A stretch of 64,000 nt of DNA from Bacteroidales bacterium (lineage in GTDB: Bacteria; Bacteroidota; Bacteroidia; Bacteroidales; UBA932), in NCBI GenBank assembly GCA_017555965.1, contig JAFZFH010000048.1, positions 1-64,000 on the forward strand, in the 5' to 3' direction. The notes under the pieces were generated by a model. It was given only the letters and a program-made list of their open reading frames with translations. It was not told the DNA's origin and did no database searches. This document shows, piece by piece, positions 38,899-49,600 of the stretch; position 1 is the first letter of the stretch, and the number at the start of each line of letters is the position of its first letter. A program made the position numbers and the translations under genes.

Positions 38899-41003
38899 AG
38901 AAGGGGAAAAATATACAGATTATTCCAGAGGTCGCTGCTATCATCCAAGAGAATAAGCGGAGAAACGCAGAGATCAAGGCTGTCTTCAATCCTATTACCG
39001 GTAAGAATTCTACAGGAAAGCGCGTGAAGGTAGAGATACCTGATTTCCCCATCAAGGTGCAGTGGCTTCCTGAGAGGATGTTGTCAATCCCATTAGTTAA
39101 GCGTTTGATTGCGGCTGGTACACTTCATGGCTTCATGGTGGACGAGTTCGGGGAAGACTATACTTTGGAGGATAGGCAGAAGCTCATAGAAAGCTTTGTG
39201 CGTCTGCGAGTGAGGTACGACTTTCCTTTCTGGGCTGCATTCTATGTGTATATCAAGTGTAAGGGTGGTGGCGAGGACGTGTTGTTTCGTCTGAATAGAC
39301 CCCAGCGCAGGCTGATAGAGAAACTGGAGAAAATGAGACTGGCGCACAAACCGATCCGTCTCATACTCTTGAAAGCCCGACAATGGGGCGGCTCTACGTG
39401 TGTGCAGATATATTTCGCTTGGTTGCAGCTTGTTCATAATGTCGGACTAAACTCCCTGATTGTCGGTCACGTGAAGGACGCCTCTACTGAGGTTAAGGAT
39501 ATGTTTGACCGCATGCTGAAGGCGTATCCTGTGGGCATGCTTTACAAACAGGGCGAAATCTATTCAGATAATGAGCCCAAGCTGGTGGGAGTTGGTGGAG
39601 CGCAGAACATACAGAGAATCCCACAAAGAAACTGCAAAATCAAGATTGGTACCGCCGAGAAACCTGATTCTGCCCGTGGTGGTGACTACAACCTCGTCCA
39701 TTGTACCGAGGTGGGACTGTGGAAAAAGACCGACGGAAAAACGCCGCAGCAGATTGTACGTTCGGCTTGCTCTGGTATTCTTCTTCGTCCAAATACTGCT
39801 ATTGTATATGAGAGTACAGCCAACGGAACAGGCAACTTCTTTCAGATTGAATACGACGCGGCAAAGGAAGGTAAATCGCAGTTCGACTACCTTTTTATCT
39901 CTTGGTTTGAGATTGAGCAGTATGCAGCTCCGATAGTAGATATAGTTGAGTTTGCCACAAAGTTGTGGCTGAACAGAAACAACAAGAACACCGAAACAAA
40001 CCGAGAGGAGAGTGGCGAGTATCTATGGTGGCTTTGGGAGAAGGGCGCATCACTGGAGGCGATAAACTGGTACATACAGGAGAGAGCAAAATATACGGAT
40101 CATGGCGACATGGCGTCCGAATATCCATCCGATGATGTTGAGGCTTTTGTTCATTCGGGTGCGCGTGTATTTGATAAATACAAGGTTGAGGCGTTAAAGA
40201 AGACCTGTAAGCCGCCAAAGTATGTGGGCGATATCTATGCCAACGGAGACGAGGGCAAGGAAGCTTTGTCCGGTTTGCGCTTTTCAGAGGATGCGCAGGG
40301 GCAATTATGGGTGTGGACTCTGCCGGACATCGACCCTGACGAGATAGTGACAGATCGCTATGTTACGGTTGTAGATATTGGCGGTCGTTCCAATAAGGCC
40401 GACTATTCGGTTATTGTGGTATTTGACCGACTTAATCAGATGGACGGAGGCAAGCCGACGGTAGTGGCGCAGTGGTACGGGCATATCGACATGGATAGGC
40501 TTGCATGGAAAGCGGCTCAGATCGCGGCGTTCTATGACAATGCGCGTCTTGTGATAGAAAGCAACACGCTTGAAACCCACGACAAGGAAAGGCAGGTTGA
40601 CGGTGATCAGTCTCTCTATATCCTGAATCAGATCAAGGATGTCTATGACAACCTGTATGAGAGAGCGCAGAGCGATGAAGAGATACGCGAACAGGCACCG
40701 AAGAAATACGGATACCATACCAATACCGCAACGAAACCGAAACTGATATCAAATCTTGTGAAGGTTGTGCGTGATGGGCTGTATGTAGAACGTGACTTGC
40801 GTTGTATTGACGAATACCTGACGTATGAGAAGAAACAGAATGGCGGATGGGGCGCGATTGCCGGAAAGCATGACGACTTGCTTATGACAAGGGCAATAGG
40901 ACTGCTGATATGTTTCTATGAAATGGAGCTTCCGAGAATAGTAAAACGACACGGTAGGAATGGCGCAAAGAGGCGTACGGCCGTATCTGAAGCAACAATA
41001 TAA
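38895..41003 (+). CDS. Terminase large subunit
   Basis: 702 aa from ATG 38895 (the upstream start lies in the rhomboid gene). ATPase: Walker A-like KARQWGGST near residue 160, Walker B-like NLVHCTE near 266, coupling motif STANG near 308. Nuclease: VVDIGG near 490, VIESNT near 553, and a third acidic site KHDDLLM near 655, the RNase H-like triad. It cuts and pumps DNA into the head through the portal. Starts by ATGA overlap on the rhomboid gene. Confidence 0.88.
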   Translation: MKKGKNIQIIPEVAAIIQENKRRNAEIKAVFNPITGKNSTGKRVKVEIPDFPIKVQWLPERMLSIPLVKRLIAAGTLHGFMVDEFGEDYTLEDRQKLIESFVRLRVRYDFPFWAAFYVYIKCKGGGEDVLFRLNRPQRRLIEKLEKMRLAHKPIRLILLKARQWGGSTCVQIYFAWLQLVHNVGLNSLIVGHVKDASTEVKDMFDRMLKAYPVGMLYKQGEIYSDNEPKLVGVGGAQNIQRIPQRNCKIKIGTAEKPDSARGGDYNLVHCTEVGLWKKTDGKTPQQIVRSACSGILLRPNTAIVYESTANGTGNFFQIEYDAAKEGKSQFDYLFISWFEIEQYAAPIVDIVEFATKLWLNRNNKNTETNREESGEYLWWLWEKGASLEAINWYIQERAKYTDHGDMASEYPSDDVEAFVHSGARVFDKYKVEALKKTCKPPKYVGDIYANGDEGKEALSGLRFSEDAQGQLWVWTLPDIDPDEIVTDRYVTVVDIGGRSNKADYSVIVVFDRLNQMDGGKPTVVAQWYGHIDMDRLAWKAAQIAAFYDNARLVIESNTLETHDKERQVDGDQSLYILNQIKDVYDNLYERAQSDEEIREQAPKKYGYHTNTATKPKLISNLVKVVRDGLYVERDLRCIDEYLTYEKKQNGGWGAIAGKHDDLLMTRAIGLLICFYEMELPRIVKRHGRNGAKRRTAVSEATI

Positions 41004-41020
41004 ACCCTATATACTACATT

Positions 41021-41434
41021 ATGAATATCTTTATCAAGTTCAAAGCCTATCTTCGCTTCAAGGAGGCGATCAGGCAAGCGGAGGAAAAATTGAAATCTAC
41101 TGGCCAGCGACACTATGTGCTTCGAGGTAGGTTCTGCGAGTTGGTTGTTACAGATCGTAAGAACTATCGCGGCATGCGCATGAAGCATTATATCAGTGAC
41201 GCAGAAGCAAAGATTGCAGATGTTGTTGAGCGCTGTCTATATCATACATCATATCGCGATGGAGTGGGTGCTATGTCTGTGGAAGAGCTTGACAAGCGCA
41301 TGAATAAGTATTACGATTGGTATGAGTCTGCGCGGCGCGAAAAGCGTATCTATAAGCGTCAGCAGCGCAAGAAGCGTCGCGAAATGAGGAAGAAGATTCG
41401 TCAAAAGAGAAAGGAGGCACGCTATGATAAATAA
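41021..41434 (+). CDS. Basic helical protein, 137 aa
   Basis: N-terminal MNIFIKFKAYLRFKEAIRQA and a mid part, then a strongly basic C-terminal helix (YKRQQRKKRREMRKKIRQKR). The composition suggests nucleic-acid contact or a localisation tail. It follows the large terminase and overlaps the next small gene (ATGATAA). Function unknown. Confidence 0.65.
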   Translation: MNIFIKFKAYLRFKEAIRQAEEKLKSTGQRHYVLRGRFCELVVTDRKNYRGMRMKHYISDAEAKIADVVERCLYHTSYRDGVGAMSVEELDKRMNKYYDWYESARREKRIYKRQQRKKRREMRKKIRQKRKEARYDK

Positions 41435-41564
41435 GAAACAAGACCTATCGGGGATAGCTACATTGTCCGGAAATCCGCTTACGACTTATCATCTTGCAGC
41501 AGATAGAGCAAAGCAAGTACCCAAGTCGGGGGCAAAGACAATGAAAAAGGGCAGTCGTAAGTGA
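41424..41564 (+). CDS. Small protein ending the packaging cassette, 46 aa
   Basis: ATG 41424 overlaps the previous stop; TGA at 41562-41564 lies within a terminator stem. Sequence MINKKQDLSGIATLSGNPLT, then a Lys-rich end (KSGAKTMKKGSRK). Its position and neat coupling suggest a real gene. No family recognised. Confidence 0.55.
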   Translation: MINKKQDLSGIATLSGNPLTTYHLAADRAKQVPKSGAKTMKKGSRK

Positions 41565-41570
41565 CTGCCC
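41549..41570. terminator. Bidirectional terminator between packaging cassette and portal unit
   Basis: 8-bp perfect stem GGGCAGTC (41549-41556) and GACTGCCC (41563-41570) with a 6-nt loop, A-run before and T-rich sequence after. Separates the plus-strand packaging genes from the minus-strand portal gene ending at 41577. Confidence 0.72.
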
Positions 41571-41576
41571 TTGCTG

Positions 41577-43541
41577 TTATGCTGCCGGTCTGCCTCGCAG
41601 CATTTCGTATGCCCTGTTGACGTTCTGTATGTTTGCGCCTTGCTGAGCCTGTGCCAAAAGCTCCGGTGAAACGCCTTTTGGAGTCTGACCCTGTTCGATT
41701 GATTCCTGTTGACTTTGTATGCTCTGCAAAAGCTCGTCTGCAAAAGGAAAGTCGCCATGCTGCAAGAGGTTTTGCAGGGATATCTGTCCGCTGCGCCAAA
41801 TCTCAAGCAGGAAGTCATTTGCCATCTGCCTATATGCGGGTGTCGTAGTGCTTTCGGCGATGTTGAGGTCAAATTCTACGTCGCGAATCTTCTTAGGGTC
41901 GTATTCAATTTGCGCCCCGCTCTTGCCTGCGATGTTGAATACTCGTTTTGTGTCATAGAACTGCTGCATGTTCTTGACGTCTTTAAACGCCCCGTCAACA
42001 ACAAAGTCGCTATAACTTTCGAGCAGGTCAAGGAGCGACATAGTCGCGTTTTGCGTCTGCTGTGCATGGTGCTGTGCGCTTTCTCCGGCAAAGCCCGGCT
42101 TTCCTTGCAGTGCCCCATTCACTCCCGAGATATCCTCAAAGAATTTCAACTGGAGATTCAGTAGCTCGGTAATTCCGATATTCGTCGAATTGTTTGCAAT
42201 CTGTTGAGGCAGCGGTACGCCTGCTTTTCTTGCCTTGATCATAATGACGCCGTTAAATCTGCTCCATTCGTCGGCGATGTCTTCTATTGTCATACCTTCT
42301 GGCAAGTATTCTTCTGGGAATAGCAAGACTCCCTTTGCACTTGCCCTCATGATCCAGTCGTACATTGTTATCAGACGGTTGGTGTACCTCTGCTGATCTA
42401 TTACGTCATTGACGAAGCTGTGAATCTCTCCGTCGATGAATGGGTATGCTTGGAATACGTACGGGTGACTGCCGTGTTCATACGGCGTTTCTCCCTCCTT
42501 CAGGATGTCTCCGAACGGGGTGAGATAATAGAAGTACCAATATGAATCTATCTTCCACTCAGCCTTTATGAGCGGGATTTCCTCGCGCGCCATTCCCGCT
42601 TCCATTCCTCTGCGGAGTCTGTCTTCATTGACGGCTACCACCATTTCGTCATAATCTTCAATGTCAATCTTGTAGTAGTCTCCGTTGTTGTAGTCATGAC
42701 AGTAGTATCGCGGCTTTGCCTCCTTTCTCCATACCTCAATGACGCGGCACCTATTCGGGTCTGGGGTAAATAGGAAGTCTATGTTCTTAAGGCTGCTTGT
42801 TCCGAACTGCTCGCAATATCCTACCATATACCGCCTGTTGTTGGCAAGCGAATAAATGCGGCGCAGCTTCTCGTAATCCGCTGGGGATTGAGCGAACTCC
42901 TGACAAATAGTGTCAAAGCTGACGTCATGCACTTCTCCGAGGAAGCTGACGTCCCAGCCGCGGAAGTCTCTCATATAATTGTCGATGAAGAAATTATTTG
43001 GCTGAACGTAGTCCGTCCAGCAATCACACTTGTCATTTCTCCATCCGAACCACTTCTTATGGACGATAAGCGCGCTGATCATAAATTCTTCCATTGACCT
43101 TGCGTGCATCCTTGACATTCGATTGAGCTGCATATTACATTGCAGTATAGTGCTCATGGTCTCGCCAAGTTTCTGCTCATCCCTGTCTCGCGCTATGCAT
43201 ATAGGTTCTTTAGATTGGCTGCGGTACACTCCGAGAACGGACTTGACAAGTCTGCGGATGAGATTGTTTTTCAACGGCACGTTGCCCTGACTCTTTATAT
43301 ATTCCTCTTCCTTCATTGTCTTTCCGTCCACAACGACAATGTCGTCCCACTGCTTGCCATAAGCGTATTTCTTGTTTCGATCTCTTTCTTTGCGAAACTC
43401 GCTCATGTTAGACCAGTGCTGCTGGGCTTCCATAAGGATTTCAAACGCCCTGCGCCCCTCGTATTTCTTCGAGGCTTCAACCGTATCCATTTCAGGTTGC
43501 CTGCTGATACGGCTCAATGGTATAAGTCTTTCCTGTTTCAT
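41577..43541 (-). CDS. Portal protein (P22-like)
   Basis: 654 aa from ATG 43541 (MKQERLIPLSRISRQPEMDT). The earlier in-frame ATG at 43586 is upstream of the promoter -7 box, so it is not used. Typical portal elements: AYGKQWDDIVVVDGKT, NLIRRLVKSVLGVYRSQSKE, and ISGVNGALQGKPGFAGESAQ (the common GxxxG(E/K) signature of this class), with a Gln/Ala-rich C-terminal helix. Forms the dodecameric ring of DNA entry. Served by its own late promoter. Confidence 0.85.
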   Translation of the reverse strand: MKQERLIPLSRISRQPEMDTVEASKKYEGRRAFEILMEAQQHWSNMSEFRKERDRNKKYAYGKQWDDIVVVDGKTMKEEEYIKSQGNVPLKNNLIRRLVKSVLGVYRSQSKEPICIARDRDEQKLGETMSTILQCNMQLNRMSRMHARSMEEFMISALIVHKKWFGWRNDKCDCWTDYVQPNNFFIDNYMRDFRGWDVSFLGEVHDVSFDTICQEFAQSPADYEKLRRIYSLANNRRYMVGYCEQFGTSSLKNIDFLFTPDPNRCRVIEVWRKEAKPRYYCHDYNNGDYYKIDIEDYDEMVVAVNEDRLRRGMEAGMAREEIPLIKAEWKIDSYWYFYYLTPFGDILKEGETPYEHGSHPYVFQAYPFIDGEIHSFVNDVIDQQRYTNRLITMYDWIMRASAKGVLLFPEEYLPEGMTIEDIADEWSRFNGVIMIKARKAGVPLPQQIANNSTNIGITELLNLQLKFFEDISGVNGALQGKPGFAGESAQHHAQQTQNATMSLLDLLESYSDFVVDGAFKDVKNMQQFYDTKRVFNIAGKSGAQIEYDPKKIRDVEFDLNIAESTTTPAYRQMANDFLLEIWRSGQISLQNLLQHGDFPFADELLQSIQSQQESIEQGQTPKGVSPELLAQAQQGANIQNVNRAYEMLRGRPAA

Positions 43542-43563
43542 AGCGGTATAATGGTGTCCGCAA

Positions 43564-43606
43564 CAAAGGTATGTTGCCACGGACACCGTTACATTTTATT
43601 TATTAC
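43564..43606 (-). promoter_or_regulatory. Phage late promoter (family member B)
   Basis: Minus strand: GTAATAAATAAAA (43594-43606), 22 nt, TACCTTTG (43564-43571). The upper box overlaps the stop codon of the giant gene. Its position fixes the portal start at 43541, 22 nt past the box. Confidence 0.68.
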
Positions 43607-46600
43607 TCTTCATCCTTATGGAGTTCATCTACAAGCATCTGCTTGATTTCAGATATGCGTTGTTCGATTTCTTCCCTCTGGGTTTTGTCTGCGTATTTCA
43701 GGTTTGAATTCAGCTTGCTGACGGCGTTAACGTATCCTTTCAGTTCAACATATCTCTTGAACTCCGGTGTTTGCATGAAGCCGTTAAGGATTTCCGCATA
43801 CTCCATAGCTCCCATCTTGATCTGCTTCTTATACCCGCTGATCCTGTGCTCAATTTCGTCATGATCTTCCTTGTAGTCGAAGTACTCTCTGTTGAGCTGG
43901 CTGCCGGTCGTGCGTTCTTCTGCTTCCTGATAGAAGCTGCTTGCGATAGGCACGTTTCGCCATTCTCTCATGTCTTCATTCCATAGCATTGAAAAGGTCT
44001 TTGCGCCTTTGTTCAGGGTCTTGCCAACACCTCCGAGGTAACTTTCGAACAGATGTTCAATCAGTGCCGGATTGAGGTCTATTACACCACTCTTCACGTT
44101 GTCGCCTCCGGTGATGTCATTAAGCCATTTTGTGGCATTGACGAGCAAAGCGCTTGTGCCCTTGTAGGCTTTTGTCCATTCCGGATCCAGCTTGTTGTAG
44201 TCATTCTTCTTGTAGATAGGCTTTCCGAAGTAATCCTTATTGACGACGATCTGCGCGAATGGCTGAGCAATGGTCGGCGTAAAGTTGACGGCTATATTGC
44301 CCGCGTTGCCAGTATAATCAAGAGGGAGAAGTCCTGAAAATCCCTGAACAGCCTTTCCTATTGCGTCTTCCGCCTCCTCCTTGCCCGCAAGGCATGAGAA
44401 TGCAAGCTCTCCCATACCGAAGAATGGACGAAGTTCGTGAGGTAGAGGAATTGTAAAGTATCCGTTCTTGCTCCATGGAACAAAGAATACAAGGTTATTC
44501 CTGCGTACCCATTCCGGCAAATCCCAATAGCTGTTTTCATCGTCGTCGCCAAACATCGCCTGCATTGCTACCGCAAGCAGAGGTGTGAGCATTCCTGCCA
44601 TTGTGAACGTTGATAGAGCCATTGTAGTCTTTACCGGATGGTGGTACAGCATCTTACCGAAGTTCGCAAGGCTCTGGATGGTGGCGTTGAAGAAGATGTA
44701 GGCGAAGTTCATCACGCTTGAACCGAAGCCGCCGCTTCCTTTCTTGTTGAAGTTTACGGTGATCTCCTTTGCGTCGTACACACTATCGGCAACACTTCTA
44801 CCCATCTGCCTTGAAGTCATGTACACCATGAATCTTGTAGTATCCTCAGCACATCTATTCATGAACTCAATTCCATTCCAAAGTCCTCTCCATGTTTTTT
44901 GAGGTATCTTGGCTACTCCGTTAGCATTTGCTTCTTTCAGAAAACGCTCGATGTCGCGCTTGTAGTCCTCTACGGTATTGAGCTCTGTGAATCCTGTCTC
45001 TCCGCCGTTACGGATGAACTCGTCGAAGTATCTTTCTGTCTCGTTGCCCATGTCGAGCGTGCAGTGTTTGAACTTATAGAGCAGTACAGGGAGTTTAACC
45101 TTTATGAAAGCACCACCGATATTCTTGGTGTACTGCCTTGCATAGTCCTTGTCTTCCTTGACTGACACAGCGGTTCCTGCCCAAATGACATCTCGGAATA
45201 AGTTGGTAATGACAAATGCAGGGTTCTTTGATGTGAACATGCGCGCCATGAAGCTCTTTACAGCCTGTGCCCATCTGCGAAGACTGCTGTCGGATGCGTC
45301 AGGATTGGTCAATCCGTTGACAGCCTGCGCTGCCCTCGGATTGCCATTGATGTATATGCAGAACTCCTTGCCACCTCTCTTCACGCGGATGCAGTGCTCC
45401 TGACCTTCGTATGCTGTCACATGCTTGCCAAGTCTCAGTCCATCGCGCACCTTTGTCGCCTGCTTGGTTGCTTTAAGAGCTTCCATATCTGCCTCGAACT
45501 GCTCTACAATGTCAGATACTTGGTCTGCGGTAGCGTCCTCAGGAATCTTCGGATTGCGCGCTTCCCAGTTTCCGGTAGCAGCATCAAGGACGTACCACTG
45601 CTCGCTAACGGTTGCAAGGCTTGTAGGGTTATTAAGAACAAAATTCAGCAGTTTCTGCTTCATTAGATTGCGGTTGCCCTGAATAATAGAGCTCTCTGCC
45701 ATGTATCCTATTGTGGCTATAGGATCGTCAGCAATACTCTTTCTTCCTTCCGCTGCTTTGAGCGCAGGGGATAGTTTTGGGCGACTGCTTGATAAGTACT
45801 CATACTCATTAGCCGCTACATCGGCATCCCAGCCGCGTAATGGAATGTAGTTCTGGAACATGTCACGCACCTTTTTGTAGGTCTCTTTTGTCATAAGCCC
45901 GCTTTCGTAGCTTTTGCGCAAAGTCTCTTTAGTTGCTGCATTGATCCTGCTCCATAGGTCTGTCGTGTTGAAGCTGCTTTCAAACGAATTTACCATATCC
46001 TCGGCGAGGTCTGTGAAATTGTCCTTGCTTCCAGTAAGGTCGGTTAATCCCGAATAGTCTTCGCTGACGCTTCCGTCCCATGTTCCGCCTTCTGCTTCCG
46101 CGTCTCTCTTCGAGAATACGAGGTTTCGCTCCAGACCATGCTTTGCAATAAGGTACTTTACAATGTCTTCGTAAGTAGCGCCCTGCTTTGTAAGTTCAGC
46201 TACGGCATCCTGCAGTGGCTTATAGAAGTCTCTCATGTAAACTTCCGCCTGTCCTCTGTTCTGCGAACTCATGCGGTTTTCCGCTATGTATGCGTTCTCG
46301 TTGTGGGATATAGTCTTGCCGGTTTCTGCTACAATAGCCTCCTGTAACTTTTTCAATGCAAGCATGCTGTCCTGATAACTTTCTCTCAGTCTGTGCTTTA
46401 TATTGGCAGTCCTTGTTTTCTTACCCTCCTTATTCGTAATGCGCACGGCATCCTCATAGATGCTTCTTGCCAGCCCTGACGATGTAGGCGTTGGGCCGCT
46501 ATCTCTGAATCGAAGTTCTCCGATGCCGAGCTTATGTCTCATTACAACATCCTCGGCAACGGCAGCTGCACCATGTGACTTCTGCATCTGATAGCTTCTC

Positions 46601-49600
46601 CAGAGCATATATCGCAGGTCGTTGTCGTTGAGGTGGTAGCCAAGCGCAATCTTGGCTTTGCTCAACATGTCCGCAAAGAAGTCGCGTATCATCTCCCAGA
46701 TATTCCTGCTTTCGCGGTCTTTGAATCCCGCTTCGGCAAGTTGTGCGATGTATTCCTCGGTTGCCTCTCTTGTGTCCCAGTTTCGAGACTTTGAGAGTTC
46801 AACAATCTTTCTTCTTGTATCTTCTGAAACGTAGCGGAATATGGCGTCGAGGAAATCGTTAAAGTTCTTTGACCCAACAAGCGCCCTCAGACCCATGTGT
46901 CCTACGACTTCATGCATGACAGTTGATTCAATGTCAGCCACGCTATGGTTGTTCGGCAAGACTATTACAATTTCCTTGCTGTCTGTGTCAAACCATCCTT
47001 TTGACCGCCTCATGCGTTTTTGCTTGCTTGCATTGTCGCTTGTAAGCTCATTAGCATTAGATACGATTCGGACTTTAACTCCGAGGGAATCTCCGAGTCT
47101 GTTGGCTGCTTCCGCCATTCCTTCAGGGGTGCTTGCGTTCCTTCTTAGTATTTCGTCGTTCAGCTTTTCGATCTGCTCGTCAGTAATGGCGCCTTTCTGT
47201 CGTTTCTGCGGCTCTCTTCCTGCCTCTTTTACAATTTCGTCAACCTCCGTAGGAGTAAGGAGCCTGTTTACCTTCATGGCTCCGGTTATGATCCACGGGT
47301 CAGTTTCCGGATTCGGATTTGTTCTGTATGTGTATGCTCCGTTCTCAGGTACTCTTGGGAGTCCTGCGTATGAGTGGCGGAAATTTCCGTTTTCGGTATA
47401 GCCGTAGCTCATAGCCTCCTGCTGGTAGTCCACATCGTTGGCATATTCCACCTCTGCCCATACGAAATCCTTAGGGAACAGCTCTCTTTCTCCTGTCTCA
47501 GAATCAAGTCTATTGAACTGAAGTGCATATGGAATCTCCCCCAAGTGCCAGCCCGGACGATACGAAAGTTGTCCGCCGCCTCCCTGCGTTCCTTTACCGC
47601 CTGCCTTCACTTGTGGTCTGCCTGTCTTTGACTGTCCAGATACAGGCGCTGCATCAGCGTCGAGCCATACTCCGGTAGGGGTATCGGCTCCCTCAGGATT
47701 TGCCACCATTGGTGGGTATAGCTTGCCGTTCTTAAGATAGAATACTTTGTATCCGATACCAGTATTTACAGGCGGCTCGTTTTCGCGGATTCTATACCTC
47801 TCGTTTTCAGCTTCTTCCGGCAAAATAAGTGATTCGCTATTTGTTTTCTTAACGCCTTTTAATAACTTTGCACCTGTAATGGAATTGATAGAACTATCGG
47901 GGTTATTTGGAGTTTCTCCCTCTCCCTTCCAGCTTGACTGGCGTTCTTCTATCAGTTCCATTTCTTGCACCTCGTAGGTATAATACTTATCCCCCTGCCT
48001 TACCCTTTTTACGGTTGATTTTACGCGGTAAAGCACACCTTCTGTTTCAAAGGCATTATATAACCTCATAATATCGAAGTCGCCTCCCTTTTTGTCTGCA
48101 TGAATCTCGGCAGGGATGCCAGTGCGGATGAAATCGAGCACAGATTGTAGAGCTGCAAGATGCACAGGAATAGAGACACTTTGTTCATGGGCTTTCTTGC
48201 TCAGCATCTTATCTACCGAGTCTCTGCCAATGCTGATTCTCTCGCCTGTAAACTCGTTTATTTCTGACTTGCCTTGCAAATTTGTCCGCGCCCACTTTTC
48301 TGCTTCGTTGAAGTTTTTGAATGAGCCCTTGCTGTGTAGTATAGGGGTTTCCATACCGGCGATTTCGGATGGAGAGAACGAATGCGAGTTGTTTTCTTCG
48401 CTATCGCGATACCTGTTATTGTCTTGCTCCGGCTCTTCCTTGACCTTTACGCCCAGCTTTGAGAGTTCCTTAACAACTGTCTCGATATTGTCGATAGTAA
48501 TATCAGCCCTCAACTGACCGCGATAAGGATAGAAGCCATGACTGTGGACGGCTTTCAATATAGCCTTGTTTTCAAAGAATTTAGCTCCATCCTTTTTTGT
48601 CTTCGGCACGGTGAGGTAGAACATTTCAGCCCATTTGCTGCCTGAAATCATAACCTTGCCATCGTGGCTTTCAACAGGAGTGAAATTCTTGATCTGCCTC
48701 AAAAGACTTATCAGGGGAGCGCCGCTTGTCTTTAGCATTGAAGCGTTCCATTTGTCAGGCATTAGAATACCGTCATGAATATTTCCGTCGATGTCAGTAT
48801 AGCTGATAAGCTGCCCCGGATAGCCACCATACTCGTCTTGTGTGTCAGCAATTGCCTGAAGGATGTTTCCAGTCATAATATAGCCTTCTTTGCGAGTCTC
48901 GTTAGGTATTTGACTGTCCCAGTTTTCAAGGGTTGTATTCTGCGCTGTATCCCAGTTCAAGTCGGTCGTTCTTTTGATACTGTCAAGCGCTCCTATCTGT
49001 GATAACTTAACCTCCACGCGCCTGCGTCCGTCAAGCGTTGCGAAGACTGCAAAAGTTGTAGATGCTGTAATCTTGCTCTCTTTCGCCTTGTATCCGCAGA
49101 AGATAGCAGGTGAAGCAAAATCGAATATCATTGATTCAAGGTTCTCAGGAACGAGGTATGATCTGCCCACTGAAAACATTCTGAGTCTGCGCATCAGCTG
49201 ATCGCTATTTGCGTTGATTCTTGCGATATTGTCGCTATGCTTTTCCTCGATCTTGTCGTTAGTTTCCTGAGTGTAGCTTGCAATAGCAGTCAGCTTTTCT
49301 TCCTCACTGCGTTTCTGCTGGCGGTTTATCTTTTCCGCTTGCTTTGCGATGTCCTCAGCTGCTTTCTCTTTTGCTTTTTCGTATCTGCGGTCTTCGGCGG
49401 CAAGTCTTGCCTCATCTTCCGTTAGGATTGTATCAATAATTGTCTGGCGGTAGTCGTCAGGGTTCATGCTTTTGTTTACCTGCTCAATGGTCTTTCGTAC
49501 TTCTTCTGCCTTCATTGGCTTGCGCAGTACGTCCATTTCCACCCTTTCTACAAAAGAGTTGCGTGCAAAAGGGTTGTCGCCGTTAGGGTCAATACCTTCT

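Noticed and set aside
43545-43586. Portal start at the upstream ATG (43586)
   Set aside because: That ATG lies upstream of the promoter -7 box, so it would not be in the transcript; MKQERL at 43541 is the natural start.
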